Source: Candidatus Limnocylindrales bacterium
Lineage (GTDB): Bacteria > Chloroflexota > Limnocylindria > Limnocylindrales > CSP1-4
DNA: 6,116 nucleotides
Direction of reading: 5' to 3'
Assembly (NCBI GenBank): GCA_030647575.1
Contig: JAUSJS010000032.1
Span: forward strand, 1-6,116
The notes under the pieces were generated by a model. That model saw only the letters and a list, made by a program, of their open reading frames with translations. It had not been told where the DNA came from and did no database searches. A program made the position numbers and the translations under genes. Of the stretch, positions 1-4,354 are shown piece by piece (position 1 is the first letter of the stretch; every line of letters starts with the position of its first letter).

Positions 1-431
1 ACCACGACGGCATCGGCGCGCCATCGGTCGCGGCCGGTGCGCACGTCGATGCCAGCCTCGTGCTCGAGCAGCCCTCGAACAGGGTCACCGTCGCGGATCT
101 CGACACCTGCCTCCGTCGCGGCCTCGACGAGGGCGAGATCGAACCGGCTGCGCTCGACCATGGCCATCGAGGCCGCCGGATCGGCGAGACGGATCGGCGG
201 AAGGTGGGGCCCACGAAGCTCGACACGGTCGACATGCCGCTCGACGGCGCGGAGGGCTGCGTTCGGAACGAGCCGCTGGGCCTTCGGCGTGAGGCCTCCG
301 CCGCACAGCTTCGCCCGTGGCAGCGGCCGGGCCTCGAAGAGGACGACCTCGGCGCCCCGCGCCGCGAGAAGCCGGGCGGCCGTGCTACCGGCCGGCCCGG
401 CTCCGACGACAGCGACGCGCGGCCGAGTCAC
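1..431 (-). CDS. FAD-dependent oxidoreductase, geranylgeranyl reductase family, N-terminal part
   Basis: The gene runs off the left edge, leaving about 143 residues of a family usually near 380-400. It starts at GTG (429-431), which overlaps the TGA of the upstream membrane-protein gene in a GTGA arrangement, so translation is probably coupled. Residues 6-35 form a Rossmann strand-turn-helix with GAGPAG at 10-15 and an acidic residue (E33) at the end of the second strand, the usual FAD/ADP-binding signature. LCGGGLTPKA at about 42-51 is typical of the geranylgeranyl-reductase branch of flavoprotein reductases. A later ERSRFD motif also fits this fold. Family members reduce isoprenoid double bonds or act as other flavin reductases or monooxygenases. 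The substrate cannot be read here, because the C-terminal half is missing. Family confidence is good, function open. Confidence 0.88.
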   Translation of the reverse strand, partial: MTRPRVAVVGAGPAGSTAARLLAARGAEVVLFEARPLPRAKLCGGGLTPKAQRLVPNAALRAVERHVDRVELRGPHLPPIRLADPAASMAMVERSRFDLALVEAATEAGVEIRDGDPVRGLLEHEAGIDVRTGRDRWRADAVV

Positions 432-700
432 CCAGCGGCCTTCGTCGTGCGATCAACGACGAAGTTCCAGGCGATCACGGCCAGGCCCGCGGCGGCCAGG
501 CCGTAGAGGGCGACCTCGACGAGACCGAGGACGAAGCTGATTGGATCGAGCCAGGTGAAGCCGGGGAAGATCGTCGGGAAGAACGCCTGCATCCCGAACA
601 CGGTCGGCCACAGTGCTCCGGCGGCGACGCAGACAAGATAGGCGACCTCGCCGACGGCGATGATCGCCGCCGCCAGCGGTGCGAATGGCAACCGGATCAT
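428..700 (-). CDS. Small membrane protein, DUF5676-like
   Basis: A 90-residue protein with three to four hydrophobic segments. A first long helix covers about residues 5-30. A central motif reads FPTIFPGFTWLDP, and a second helical pair follows (FVLGLVEVALYGLAAAGLAVIAWNFV). The phrase FPGFTWLxxxSFxLGLVexxLYGLxAA, ending in a short N-F-containing tail, matches my memory of the DUF5676 family. Those small inner-membrane proteins are often seen near copper or other metal-handling genes. ATG at 698-700 is preceded by GGAGGT (706-711) with five bases of spacing. The stop overlaps the start of the flavoprotein gene, so the two form an operon. It is divergent from the SHOCT gene, and its promoter region carries a triple direct repeat. 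Biochemical role unknown. Confidence 0.8.
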   Translation of the reverse strand: MIRLPFAPLAAAIIAVGEVAYLVCVAAGALWPTVFGMQAFFPTIFPGFTWLDPISFVLGLVEVALYGLAAAGLAVIAWNFVVDRTTKAAG

Positions 701-724
701 CGGCGACCTCCAGGCGCTGCAGGC

Positions 725-758
725 GTGGCGGCCGTCTTCATAGCGGCCGCGCCGCCAC
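725..758 (-). promoter_or_regulatory. Inverted repeat in the leader of the DUF5676 operon
   Basis: GTGGCGGC (725-732) and GCCGCCAC (751-758) are exact reverse complements with 18 bases between them. CGGCCG copies at 729-734 and 744-749 allow an alternative hairpin. A weak -10-like TATGAA lies inside on the minus strand (742 to 737). It could be an operator around the promoter or a leader hairpin. GC-rich sequence makes chance pairing easier, so confidence is modest. Confidence 0.35.
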
Positions 759-774
759 AGTCGGAGCGTGACCT

Positions 775-807
775 GCCAACATGAGGCGCCCCTGAGATAA
801 GCCTGAG
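775..807 (-). promoter_or_regulatory. Triple 11-bp direct repeat facing left (response-regulator-type site)
   Basis: Read on the minus strand, three consecutive 11-mers begin CTCAGG, CTCAGG and CTCATG. On the plus strand, TGAG occurs at 782, 793 and 804, exactly 11 bases apart. About one helical turn between half-sites is the known binding geometry of OmpR/PhoB-family winged-helix response regulators. The array points toward the DUF5676 gene and ends about 75-80 bases before its start, a suitable distance for an activator site upstream of a promoter. The regulator itself is not in the window. Confidence 0.6.
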
Positions 808-810
808 AGC

Positions 811-826
811 TGGCGTAGAGACGCCA
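811..826. repeat. Short perfect hairpin between the two regulatory arrays
   Basis: TGGCGT (811-816) and ACGCCA (821-826) form a 6-bp inverted repeat around the tetranucleotide AGAG. It lies between the left- and right-facing arrays. It could be a separate operator or simply chance. Confidence 0.35.
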
Positions 827-860
827 CGGCTCATGGGGAAGGTGATCCGTGGGACAAGCT

Positions 861-893
861 CTCAGGCGAGCCTCATCCTCTTCTCAGCCGGAG
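861..893 (+). promoter_or_regulatory. Triple 11-bp direct repeat facing right (response-regulator-type site)
   Basis: Three consecutive 11-mers begin CTCAGG (861), CTCATC (872) and CTCAGC (883). This mirrors the left array: each set has two CTCAG units and one CTCAT unit. The innermost units also form an 11-bp perfect inverted repeat, GCCTGAGAGCT (801-811) with AGCTCTCAGGC (857-867), so the whole element is a dyad centred near 834. It points to the SHOCT/DUF302 gene run, whose first start lies 115 bases past the end of the array. I infer that one response regulator controls both directions. I found no convincing -35/-10 pair downstream, which is common for activator-dependent promoters. Confidence 0.6.
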
Positions 894-935
894 TCGTCAG
901 CCTGCCGCGGACGGGCCGTTTGGCACGTCTCGCCG

Positions 936-961
936 GTGCGACCGGCAGCCGTCGGCCGCAC
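936..961. repeat. Imperfect inverted repeat upstream of the first SHOCT gene
   Basis: GTGCG-A-CCG (936-944) pairs with CGG-C-CGCAC (953-961) apart from one A/C mismatch, with an 8-base loop. It lies between the right-facing array and the Shine-Dalgarno site at 996-1001, so it would fall in the promoter or 5' leader. Role unknown. Confidence 0.25.
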
Positions 962-1007
962 GACTACGGGCTAAGGTGGCAGCAGATCGAACGACGGAGG
1001 TGAACCG

Positions 1008-1250
1008 ATGACGATCGACTGGGGTTCAGGCTGGGGATGGGGCATGGGGCTCTGGATGCTCGGCGGGCTCGCGCTCACCATCGGCGTCGTGGTCCTGATC
1101 GTCTGGGCCGTCGTGAGCGTCAACCGGCGTGCCGATGACGGTGGCCGGGGACCGCAGCAAACCCCCCTTGACATCCTCCGCGAGCGCTATGCGCGCGGAG
1201 AGATCAGTGCGGAGGAGTTCGAGCAGGCCAAGCGGATCCTGGGTTACTGA
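1008..1250 (+). CDS. SHOCT-domain small membrane protein
   Basis: An 80-residue protein. The first 14 residues are rich in Gly and Trp (GSGWGWGMGLW). One transmembrane helix follows at about 15-38 (ending VLIVWAVVSV), then a basic RR at the cytoplasmic edge and a short linker. The C-terminal SHOCT motif, LDILRERYARGEISAEEFEQAKRILGY, occupies about residues 54-80. SHOCT (short C-terminal domain) is a roughly 30-residue helical hairpin found at the ends of many small bacterial proteins and probably used for oligomerisation. GGAGGT at 996-1001 sits seven bases before the ATG. It is the first gene of a rightward run and is probably controlled by the 861-893 array. The specific function is not known. 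Confidence 0.88.
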   Translation: MTIDWGSGWGWGMGLWMLGGLALTIGVVVLIVWAVVSVNRRADDGGRGPQQTPLDILRERYARGEISAEEFEQAKRILGY

Positions 1251-1264
1251 CGAACCCCGGACAT

Positions 1265-1290
1265 ACGCGCAGGGCCACCGTCGCCCGCGT
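1265..1290 (+). other. Intercistronic hairpin between SHOCT and DUF302 genes
   Basis: ACGC (1265-1268) plus GGGC (1272-1275) pair with GCCC (1283-1286) plus GCGT (1287-1290). A three-base bulge (GCA) lies on the 5' side and the loop has seven bases. There is no T run, so it is not a clear terminator. It could be an mRNA processing or stability element in the 73-base gap. Confidence 0.3.
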
Positions 1291-1323
1291 GAGGGACCAG
1301 CCACCGGAGGATCGAGGACTACC

Positions 1324-1737
1324 ATGACCGCCACGACACGCTACACGTTCGGCACCACGGTCGCCGACCCCATCGACAAGGTGAGGCCTCGGGTCGAGGC
1401 CGCCCTGCGGACCGAAGGATTCGGCGTCCTCACCGAAATCGACGTCGCGGCCACTCTGAAGGCGAAGCTCGGCGTCGAGCGCCCGCCCTACCTGATCCTC
1501 GGGGCGTGTAACCCGACTCTCGCACACGCCGCGCTCGAAGCCGACCCCTCGATCGGGGCGCTGCTGCCGTGCAACGTCGTGCTCCGCGAGGACGAGCCCG
1601 GGATCACGGCGATCGAGGTCCTCGATCCGGTGGTCGCGTTGTCCATCGCGGGCGAGCCCTCGATCGCGCCGATCGCGAGCGAGGCGCGCGAGCGACTGAG
1701 CCGGGTCGTCGCCGCGATCGAGGCGCCGGGCACTTGA
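1324..1737 (+). CDS. DUF302 family protein
   Basis: A 137-residue soluble protein with no signal peptide. The DUF302 core is clear: EGFGVLTEIDVAATLKAKLG (about 31-50), a PYLILGACNP segment, an LEADPSIGALLPCNVVL segment, and a final helix rich in Ala, Arg and Glu. The ACNP and LPCNV motifs each carry a cysteine and are the usual hallmarks. The open frame extends upstream to 1129, but that part overlaps the SHOCT gene and reads as Ser/Arg-rich filler. I chose ATG 1324 because GAGG (1314-1317) sits six bases before it and the family begins there. DUF302 proteins often occur near metal- or redox-stress genes. Their biochemical activity is not established. The end of the gene overlaps a 31-bp tandem duplication. 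Confidence 0.92.
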   Translation: MTATTRYTFGTTVADPIDKVRPRVEAALRTEGFGVLTEIDVAATLKAKLGVERPPYLILGACNPTLAHAALEADPSIGALLPCNVVLREDEPGITAIEVLDPVVALSIAGEPSIAPIASEARERLSRVVAAIEAPGT

Positions 1738-1777
1738 CGCCGCGTCGATCGAGCCGTCCGGCACTTGACGCCGCGGC
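1716..1777 (+). repeat. 31-bp tandem duplication across the DUF302 stop codon
   Basis: Two adjacent 31-base units, 1716-1746 and 1747-1777, match at 27 of 31 positions by my count. They share an uninterrupted 16-mer, GGCACTTGACGCCGCG (1729-1744 and 1760-1775). The first unit holds the last codons and TGA of the DUF302 gene. The second lies wholly in the intergenic region. The differing bases cluster in the first half. It looks like an old local duplication. Confidence 0.7.
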
Positions 1778-1859
1778 GAGCCCGGCCGAGCCTCAGAGCG
1801 TCAGGCGGCTATCCCACTCGACGAATGGGGGCGTCGCGTCGAGTCGACGGAGGTGACAG

Positions 1860-2144
1860 ATGCCAGGCCAGTCGGGCTACGTGGTGGGCTGGGGTGCCCT
1901 CGCACTGATCAACGCCGGGCTCGCACAGGGCAAGGGTCGAAGCGGGCTGTTCTGGTTCGTGATCTCGCTTCTGCTCGGACCGCTGGCAACCCTGTTCATC
2001 GTCCTCCTGCCGACGCCCGGCGTGGAGGCGCGCCCGCTCGGGCGGTCCGAATGGGCCGTCGTCGGTGTCGTCCTCGCTGTGCTCGTGGTCCTGGTCGTCG
2101 GGCTCATGGCTGCGGGCACACCGGCCCCAGTCGTCGACGGTTGA
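1860..2144 (+). CDS. Small three-helix membrane protein, unknown function
   Basis: A 94-residue hydrophobic protein. The likely helices are about 6-22 (GYVVGWGALALINAGLA), 29-50 (LFWFVISLLLGPLATLFIVLLP) and 66-86 (VVGVVLAVLVVLVVGLMAAG). The short loop QGKGRSG precedes the second helix. A small-residue/Lys-Arg turn followed by FW...LLLGPLATL...LLP is a pattern I have seen in many tiny uncharacterised membrane proteins, but I cannot name a family. GGAGGT (1849-1854) lies five bases before the ATG. It ends four bases before the next SHOCT gene, so the two are almost certainly co-translated. Confidence 0.85.
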   Translation: MPGQSGYVVGWGALALINAGLAQGKGRSGLFWFVISLLLGPLATLFIVLLPTPGVEARPLGRSEWAVVGVVLAVLVVLVVGLMAAGTPAPVVDG

Positions 2145-2148
2145 TGCC

Positions 2149-2364
2149 ATGGAACACGCGGTCGCCTGGATCGTTGGCCTGACACTCTTCTTCGGCCTGG
2201 TCGTTGCGCTGTTCTTCGTGATCACGCGCGGTGCGAGGGCGATCCTCGGTCCGCGTCGCCGACTGGAGGAGGAGCTCGGGCTCGAAGTACTGCGAACGCG
2301 CCTCGCCCGGGGCGAGATCAGCCAGGCGGAGTTCGAGCAAGCGAAGCGGGCGCTCGGAGGCTGA
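2149..2364 (+). CDS. Second SHOCT-domain small membrane protein
   Basis: A 71-residue protein with one membrane helix (about 5-27, AWIVGLTLFFGLVVALFFVIT). A basic linker (GPRRR) leads to a C-terminal SHOCT motif, LEVLRTRLARGEISQAEFEQAKRALGG. That motif is nearly the same as in the gene at 1008-1250: both have ARGEIS, then (A/Q)xEFEQAKRxLG. I start it at ATG 2149, five bases after the TGA of the preceding gene. The frame is open back to 2065, but that extension only overlaps the previous gene. There is no strong Shine-Dalgarno site here, so it probably depends on translational coupling. Likely a paralogue of, or partner to, the first SHOCT protein. Confidence 0.85.
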   Translation: MEHAVAWIVGLTLFFGLVVALFFVITRGARAILGPRRRLEEELGLEVLRTRLARGEISQAEFEQAKRALGG

Positions 2365-2367
2365 CCG

Positions 2368-2395
2368 GGCACCTACGCGCGCGTGTGCCACACGC
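2368..2395. terminator. Hairpin cluster between convergent genes, possible bidirectional terminator
   Basis: The 39 bases between two converging genes can fold in two ways. One is GGCAC (2368-2372) with GTGCC (2385-2389), with inner ACG/CGT pairing. The other is GCGTGT (2381-2386) with ACACGC (2390-2395) around a GCC loop. The second is a near-perfect 15-bp palindrome centred on 2388. There is no T run on either strand, so termination is inferred from position more than from sequence. Confidence 0.4.
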
Positions 2396-2403
2396 CGGCC
2401 GGA

Positions 2404-2801
2404 TCAGCCCGACCGGACGACACCCGAGCGGGGTTGCGACCGAGGCCATAGCGCGGCTATGGCTACCAGAACCGCACCGCCGTAGAGCGCGACGAGGTGA
2501 TAGGCCGTCGCCGTCAGTCCGAAGTACGTCGCCTCGATTTCAGGCGGCGGTCGGGAGGCGGACTGATCCATGACCAACAGGACCCGATCCAGAGTGCCGC
2601 AACGAGCCAGGCAACGGCGAGGGCGATGGCAACCCTTCGGCGAGCCCCGCCGTACGGCTCTCGCACGGCCCACGCCTGAATGGCTGCGGCGGGCGCTGCC
2701 GCCGAGAAGAAGGCGATTCCCTCGGCCGAGTTGTCGAGGATCGACACGACGAGTGCCATCGCCGCGAGGAGTGCGGCACCAAGTGCGCATCGGACTCGCA
2801 C
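2404..2801 (-). pseudogene. Four-helix membrane protein gene split by a one-base frameshift
   Basis: The gene begins at GTG (2799-2801), with GAGGAGGT (2809-2816) just upstream. The first frame encodes two hydrophobic helices (CALGAALLAAMALVVSIL; GIAFFSAAAPAAAIQAWA) and most of a third (VAIALAVAWLVAALWIG). It then drifts into Ser/Arg-rich sequence. At that point another frame continues as VLLVMDQSASRPPPEIEATYFG, followed by a fourth helix (HLVALYGGAVLVAIAALW), and ends at TGA 2404-2406. Adding one G to the GGG run (plus-strand CCC at 2583-2585) joins them as LWIGVLLVMDQ in a 132-residue protein. Either a single base was lost from a homopolymer, or it is a sequencing error. I see no classic -1 slippery heptamer. 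No family is recognised. Confidence 0.6.
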
Positions 2802-3349
2802 GGCTCCCACCTCCTCGGTTCGCGGGAAACCGGGATCGTAACCGCAGCTCAGCATTGGTTCGGTGACCGTCTCCGTCGGGACCATCTCGCGGCTAGAGCG
2901 CTGAATGGGCGGCGGCCAGGATGGAATGGAGGCGCCAGCCGCCAGCTTCGGCGTTTCGTCGGGGCTCGGCAGGCCGACCGGCTCCGACCCACATCCTGGG
3001 GCCGCGAGGATCCCGAAGGCAGGAGACGACGGAGATTCACGCAATCACCTGCGCGCGTCGCCGTCAGTCGCTGGCGCTGGGGATTGGGTTGGCGACTGAT
3101 CACCTCCTGCGGGTAGGCCGACTATGCGGCCAACGGAGCCTCGGTTGCGGCCATTGCCGCGGTTCCTCCGATTTGTGCCTGGTCTCTCATAGATAAGCGA
3201 GGCCGGATCGACCAAAAGCCCCGGGTCGATTACGACACGGAGCTTTCGGGATTGACTGATCTGGGCGGTCACCACGGTTACCCAGCGCGGCGGCGGGTGT
3301 CCTGAGTGAACTGGCGCGGCTCCTCTCTGCGAGGCGAGGCCCCTCTCGT
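2802..3349. other. About 550 bp without a confident gene
   Basis: Several open frames exist on both strands. Their translations are rich in Arg, Ser and Pro, lack domains or helices, and have no supporting ribosome-binding sites, so I treat them as chance frames. The first bases carry the Shine-Dalgarno site of the minus-strand gene ending at 2404, and a -10-like TACGAT for it (minus strand, 2840 to 2835) without a good -35. The only piece with protein-like character is the start-less frame at 3117-3305. A 7-bp inverted repeat, ATCGACC (3207-3213) with GGTCGAT (3224-3230), lies within that frame. Confidence 0.5.
3117..3305 (+). pseudogene. Start-less open frame, possible remnant of a small membrane protein
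   Basis: A frame opens right after a TAG at 3114-3116 and runs to TGA 3303-3305. It reads as a protein-like segment: YAANGASVAAIAAVPPICAW, then a basic/acidic tail including SLIDKRGRIDQKPRVDY and DTELSGLTDLGG. It contains no ATG, GTG or TTG start near its beginning. Just upstream, another frame reads SLALGIGLATDHLLRVG, so a frameshifted gene is conceivable. I cannot name a family. This may be a decayed gene or chance. Confidence 0.25.
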
Positions 3350-3493
3350 CTACCGGTTCTGACTCTCATGCGACTGACGGCTGACAATGGCGCCAGCAGC
3401 CGCGAGAATTGTGCCGAGTACGAGTGCAGGTGCGACGTCCGGGTAGGTGCAAGCTGAGCTAAAGGCGCCACCTGGGCAGATCGCGGAGGGAAG
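3350..3493 (-). pseudogene. Open extension beyond the in-frame TAG of the small membrane protein gene
   Basis: Past the TAG at 3494-3496 the same minus-strand frame stays open for 47 codons to a second TAG (3350-3352). It encodes LPSAICPGGAFSSACTYPDV, then a hydrophobic helix (APALVLGTILAAAGAIV) and a polar end (SRQSHESQNR). The composition is that of a real small membrane protein with a loop holding two cysteines. I infer that the gene was originally about 116 residues and acquired a nonsense mutation; CAG or TGG to TAG would each need one transition. Readthrough is possible but unsupported. Confidence 0.45.
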
Positions 3494-3700
3494 CTAGGCG
3501 AGGACAATCAGAGTGCCACCTGCCCCACCCATAATGCCCACGCGGGCCGGCTTGGACAGTCGCCAGCAGGTAACCACAACGAGCGCCGCCAACACGACGG
3601 CGGCGACGGGACCGAGGGTCCCGAACAGGGTGAACTCGGCCAAGGCGATGAGCAGCCCAAGCGCGGCACCGATAGTGGCTAGGCGCGATTGACGCAACAT
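3494..3700 (-). CDS. Small membrane protein, probably truncated by an amber codon
   Basis: A 68-residue product. It has one or two hydrophobic helices at about 8-45 (ATIGAALGLLIALAEFTLFG; PVAAVVLAALVVVTCW), then RLSKPARVGIMGGAGGTLIVLA before a TAG. ATG 3698-3700 is six bases after AGGAGG (3707-3712), which decides the start over ATGs further upstream. It begins 17 bases after the stop of the secreted protein gene ending at 3718, so it is probably the last gene of that operon. A third hydrophobic stretch begins at the very end and appears to continue beyond the stop, which argues that the present product is shortened. No family recognised. Confidence 0.65.
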   Translation of the reverse strand: MLRQSRLATIGAALGLLIALAEFTLFGTLGPVAAVVLAALVVVTCWRLSKPARVGIMGGAGGTLIVLA

Positions 3701-3715
3701 CGCAGGCCTCCTAGC

Positions 3716-3734
3716 TCTCACAAGAATTGTGAGA
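3716..3734 (-). promoter_or_regulatory. 8-bp hairpin over a stop codon, next to the following ribosome-binding site
   Basis: On the minus strand TCTCACAA, loop TTC and TTGTGAGA form a perfect 8-bp stem. It contains the final codons and TGA of the secreted-protein gene. It ends three bases before the AGGAGG of the next gene. A ribosome finishing the upstream gene would open it, a layout that suits translational coupling. It is AT-richer than its surroundings, which makes a chance GC-driven match less likely. There is no T run, so it is not a terminator. Confidence 0.5.
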
Positions 3735-4296
3735 CTGTGCAGTATGCCTCAGGTCCGACCACCCAGTCACCACTCGCCGTCTTGGCGCCAAGCCACACCT
3801 TGTTGACGTAGTTAGCGTGTTCAAACCACCACTTGAAGTCGTCGCTGGAAATGGCGTCCACGGAGTACACCCCAGACGTCTGCTGGTAGTACGTTTGCTT
3901 GAGCACGCCGTCACGCAGCAGCTGTCCCGTCTTGGTCGCCTTACCGACGTAGATGTCGCTGGCGGGCGGCCCGTCCGTCGTGATGAAGACATGTCCCTGC
4001 GCGCGCACGAACGTGCCGTTCGGATAGCCCACCCAGTAGATAGTGCAGTCTCCGCCGCCCTGCTGGGCCAGCGTTGAGAATGTGCTCTGCTTGGCATTCC
4101 AGGTGATATTCCCGAGCTCCTGGTCTCGCAGGAACTCCCGCCGAACAGACTCAAGCGCCGCAGTCCTCTCGACCAGCGAAAAGGTCGCCCAATCGGCTGC
4201 GCTCTTCGGAAGTCTCGGACCCACCGCGCTGGTCGAGACCGGCGCGAGCATCGCCACGATTATCGTCAGCATCAGGATCTTGCCGTGAAGTCGCAC
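3718..4296 (-). CDS. Secreted two-cysteine protein, downstream paralogue, unknown family
   Basis: A 192-residue precursor. I start it at GTG (4294-4296), because GGAGG (4302-4306) sits five bases before it. Upstream ATGs would put that site inside the gene and bury the signal peptide. Signal peptide: KILMLTIIVAMLAPVSTSA, cleavage likely after A24. The mature N-terminus carries PRLPKSAADWATF (27-39), followed by a charged helix. The C-terminal 72 residues are rich in Trp, Tyr and Phe (TGQLLRDG, FKWWFEHANY, GPEAYCTVSQFL). The cysteines at about 84 and 186 fit a disulfide between the start and end of the domain. The same layout is seen in the gene immediately upstream, of which this is a diverged tandem copy. 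I see no catalytic motif and no membrane or wall anchor after the signal peptide. Probably an exported binding or structural protein. Confidence 0.85.
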   Translation of the reverse strand: MRLHGKILMLTIIVAMLAPVSTSAVGPRLPKSAADWATFSLVERTAALESVRREFLRDQELGNITWNAKQSTFSTLAQQGGGDCTIYWVGYPNGTFVRAQGHVFITTDGPPASDIYVGKATKTGQLLRDGVLKQTYYQQTSGVYSVDAISSDDFKWWFEHANYVNKVWLGAKTASGDWVVGPEAYCTVSQFL

Positions 4297-4332
4297 GTTA
4301 TCCTCCGTTCTGTTCATCATCGACTGAGATGG

Positions 4333-4349
4333 GAGAACAGAAAGTTCTC
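4333..4349 (-). other. Intercistronic hairpin between the paralogous secreted genes
   Basis: GAGAAC and GTTCTC (4333-4338 and 4344-4349) form a perfect 6-bp stem with a 5-base loop. It lies in the 58-base gap between the TAG of the first paralogue and the GTG of the second. On the minus strand the loop is TTTCT, and no T run follows the stem. It may stabilise or separate the two messages. Confidence 0.4.
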
Positions 4350-4354
4350 GAGGT

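Noticed and set aside
37..540. Long plus-strand open frames at the left edge
   Set aside because: They run antisense to the flavoprotein gene, translate to Arg/Ser/Pro-rich sequence and have no domain. The minus strand carries clear FAD-binding motifs.
1129..1323. Upstream extension of the DUF302 frame
   Set aside because: It overlaps the SHOCT gene, is Ser/Arg-rich and has no family match. ATG 1324 has its own Shine-Dalgarno site.
1204..1764. Minus-strand 186-codon open frame
   Set aside because: It is antisense to the well-supported DUF302 gene, has Asp/Arg-rich low-complexity translation, and has no ribosome-binding site.
1792..1805. CTCAG/GTCAG pair upstream of the three-helix membrane gene, considered as another response-regulator site
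   Set aside because: The spacing is 8 bases, not 11, and there are only two loose copies.
2575..2595. Programmed -1 frameshift
   Set aside because: The bases at the junction do not form an X XXY YYZ heptamer and no clear downstream stem-loop was found. Base loss is simpler.
2802..3044. N-terminal extension of the frameshifted membrane protein
   Set aside because: The frame is open, but the sequence is Pro/Ser-rich without helices. GTG 2801 has a strong Shine-Dalgarno site directly before it.
3206..3230. T-arm-like GGGTCGATTAC with a flanking inverted repeat, considered as a tRNA or att site
   Set aside because: No acceptor, D or anticodon arms can be drawn around it, and no integrase or matching repeat is present.
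3306..3349. GC-rich pairing considered as a terminator for the minus-strand operon
   Set aside because: Only 4-bp stems with mismatches and no T run; pairing of this kind is expected by chance in this composition.
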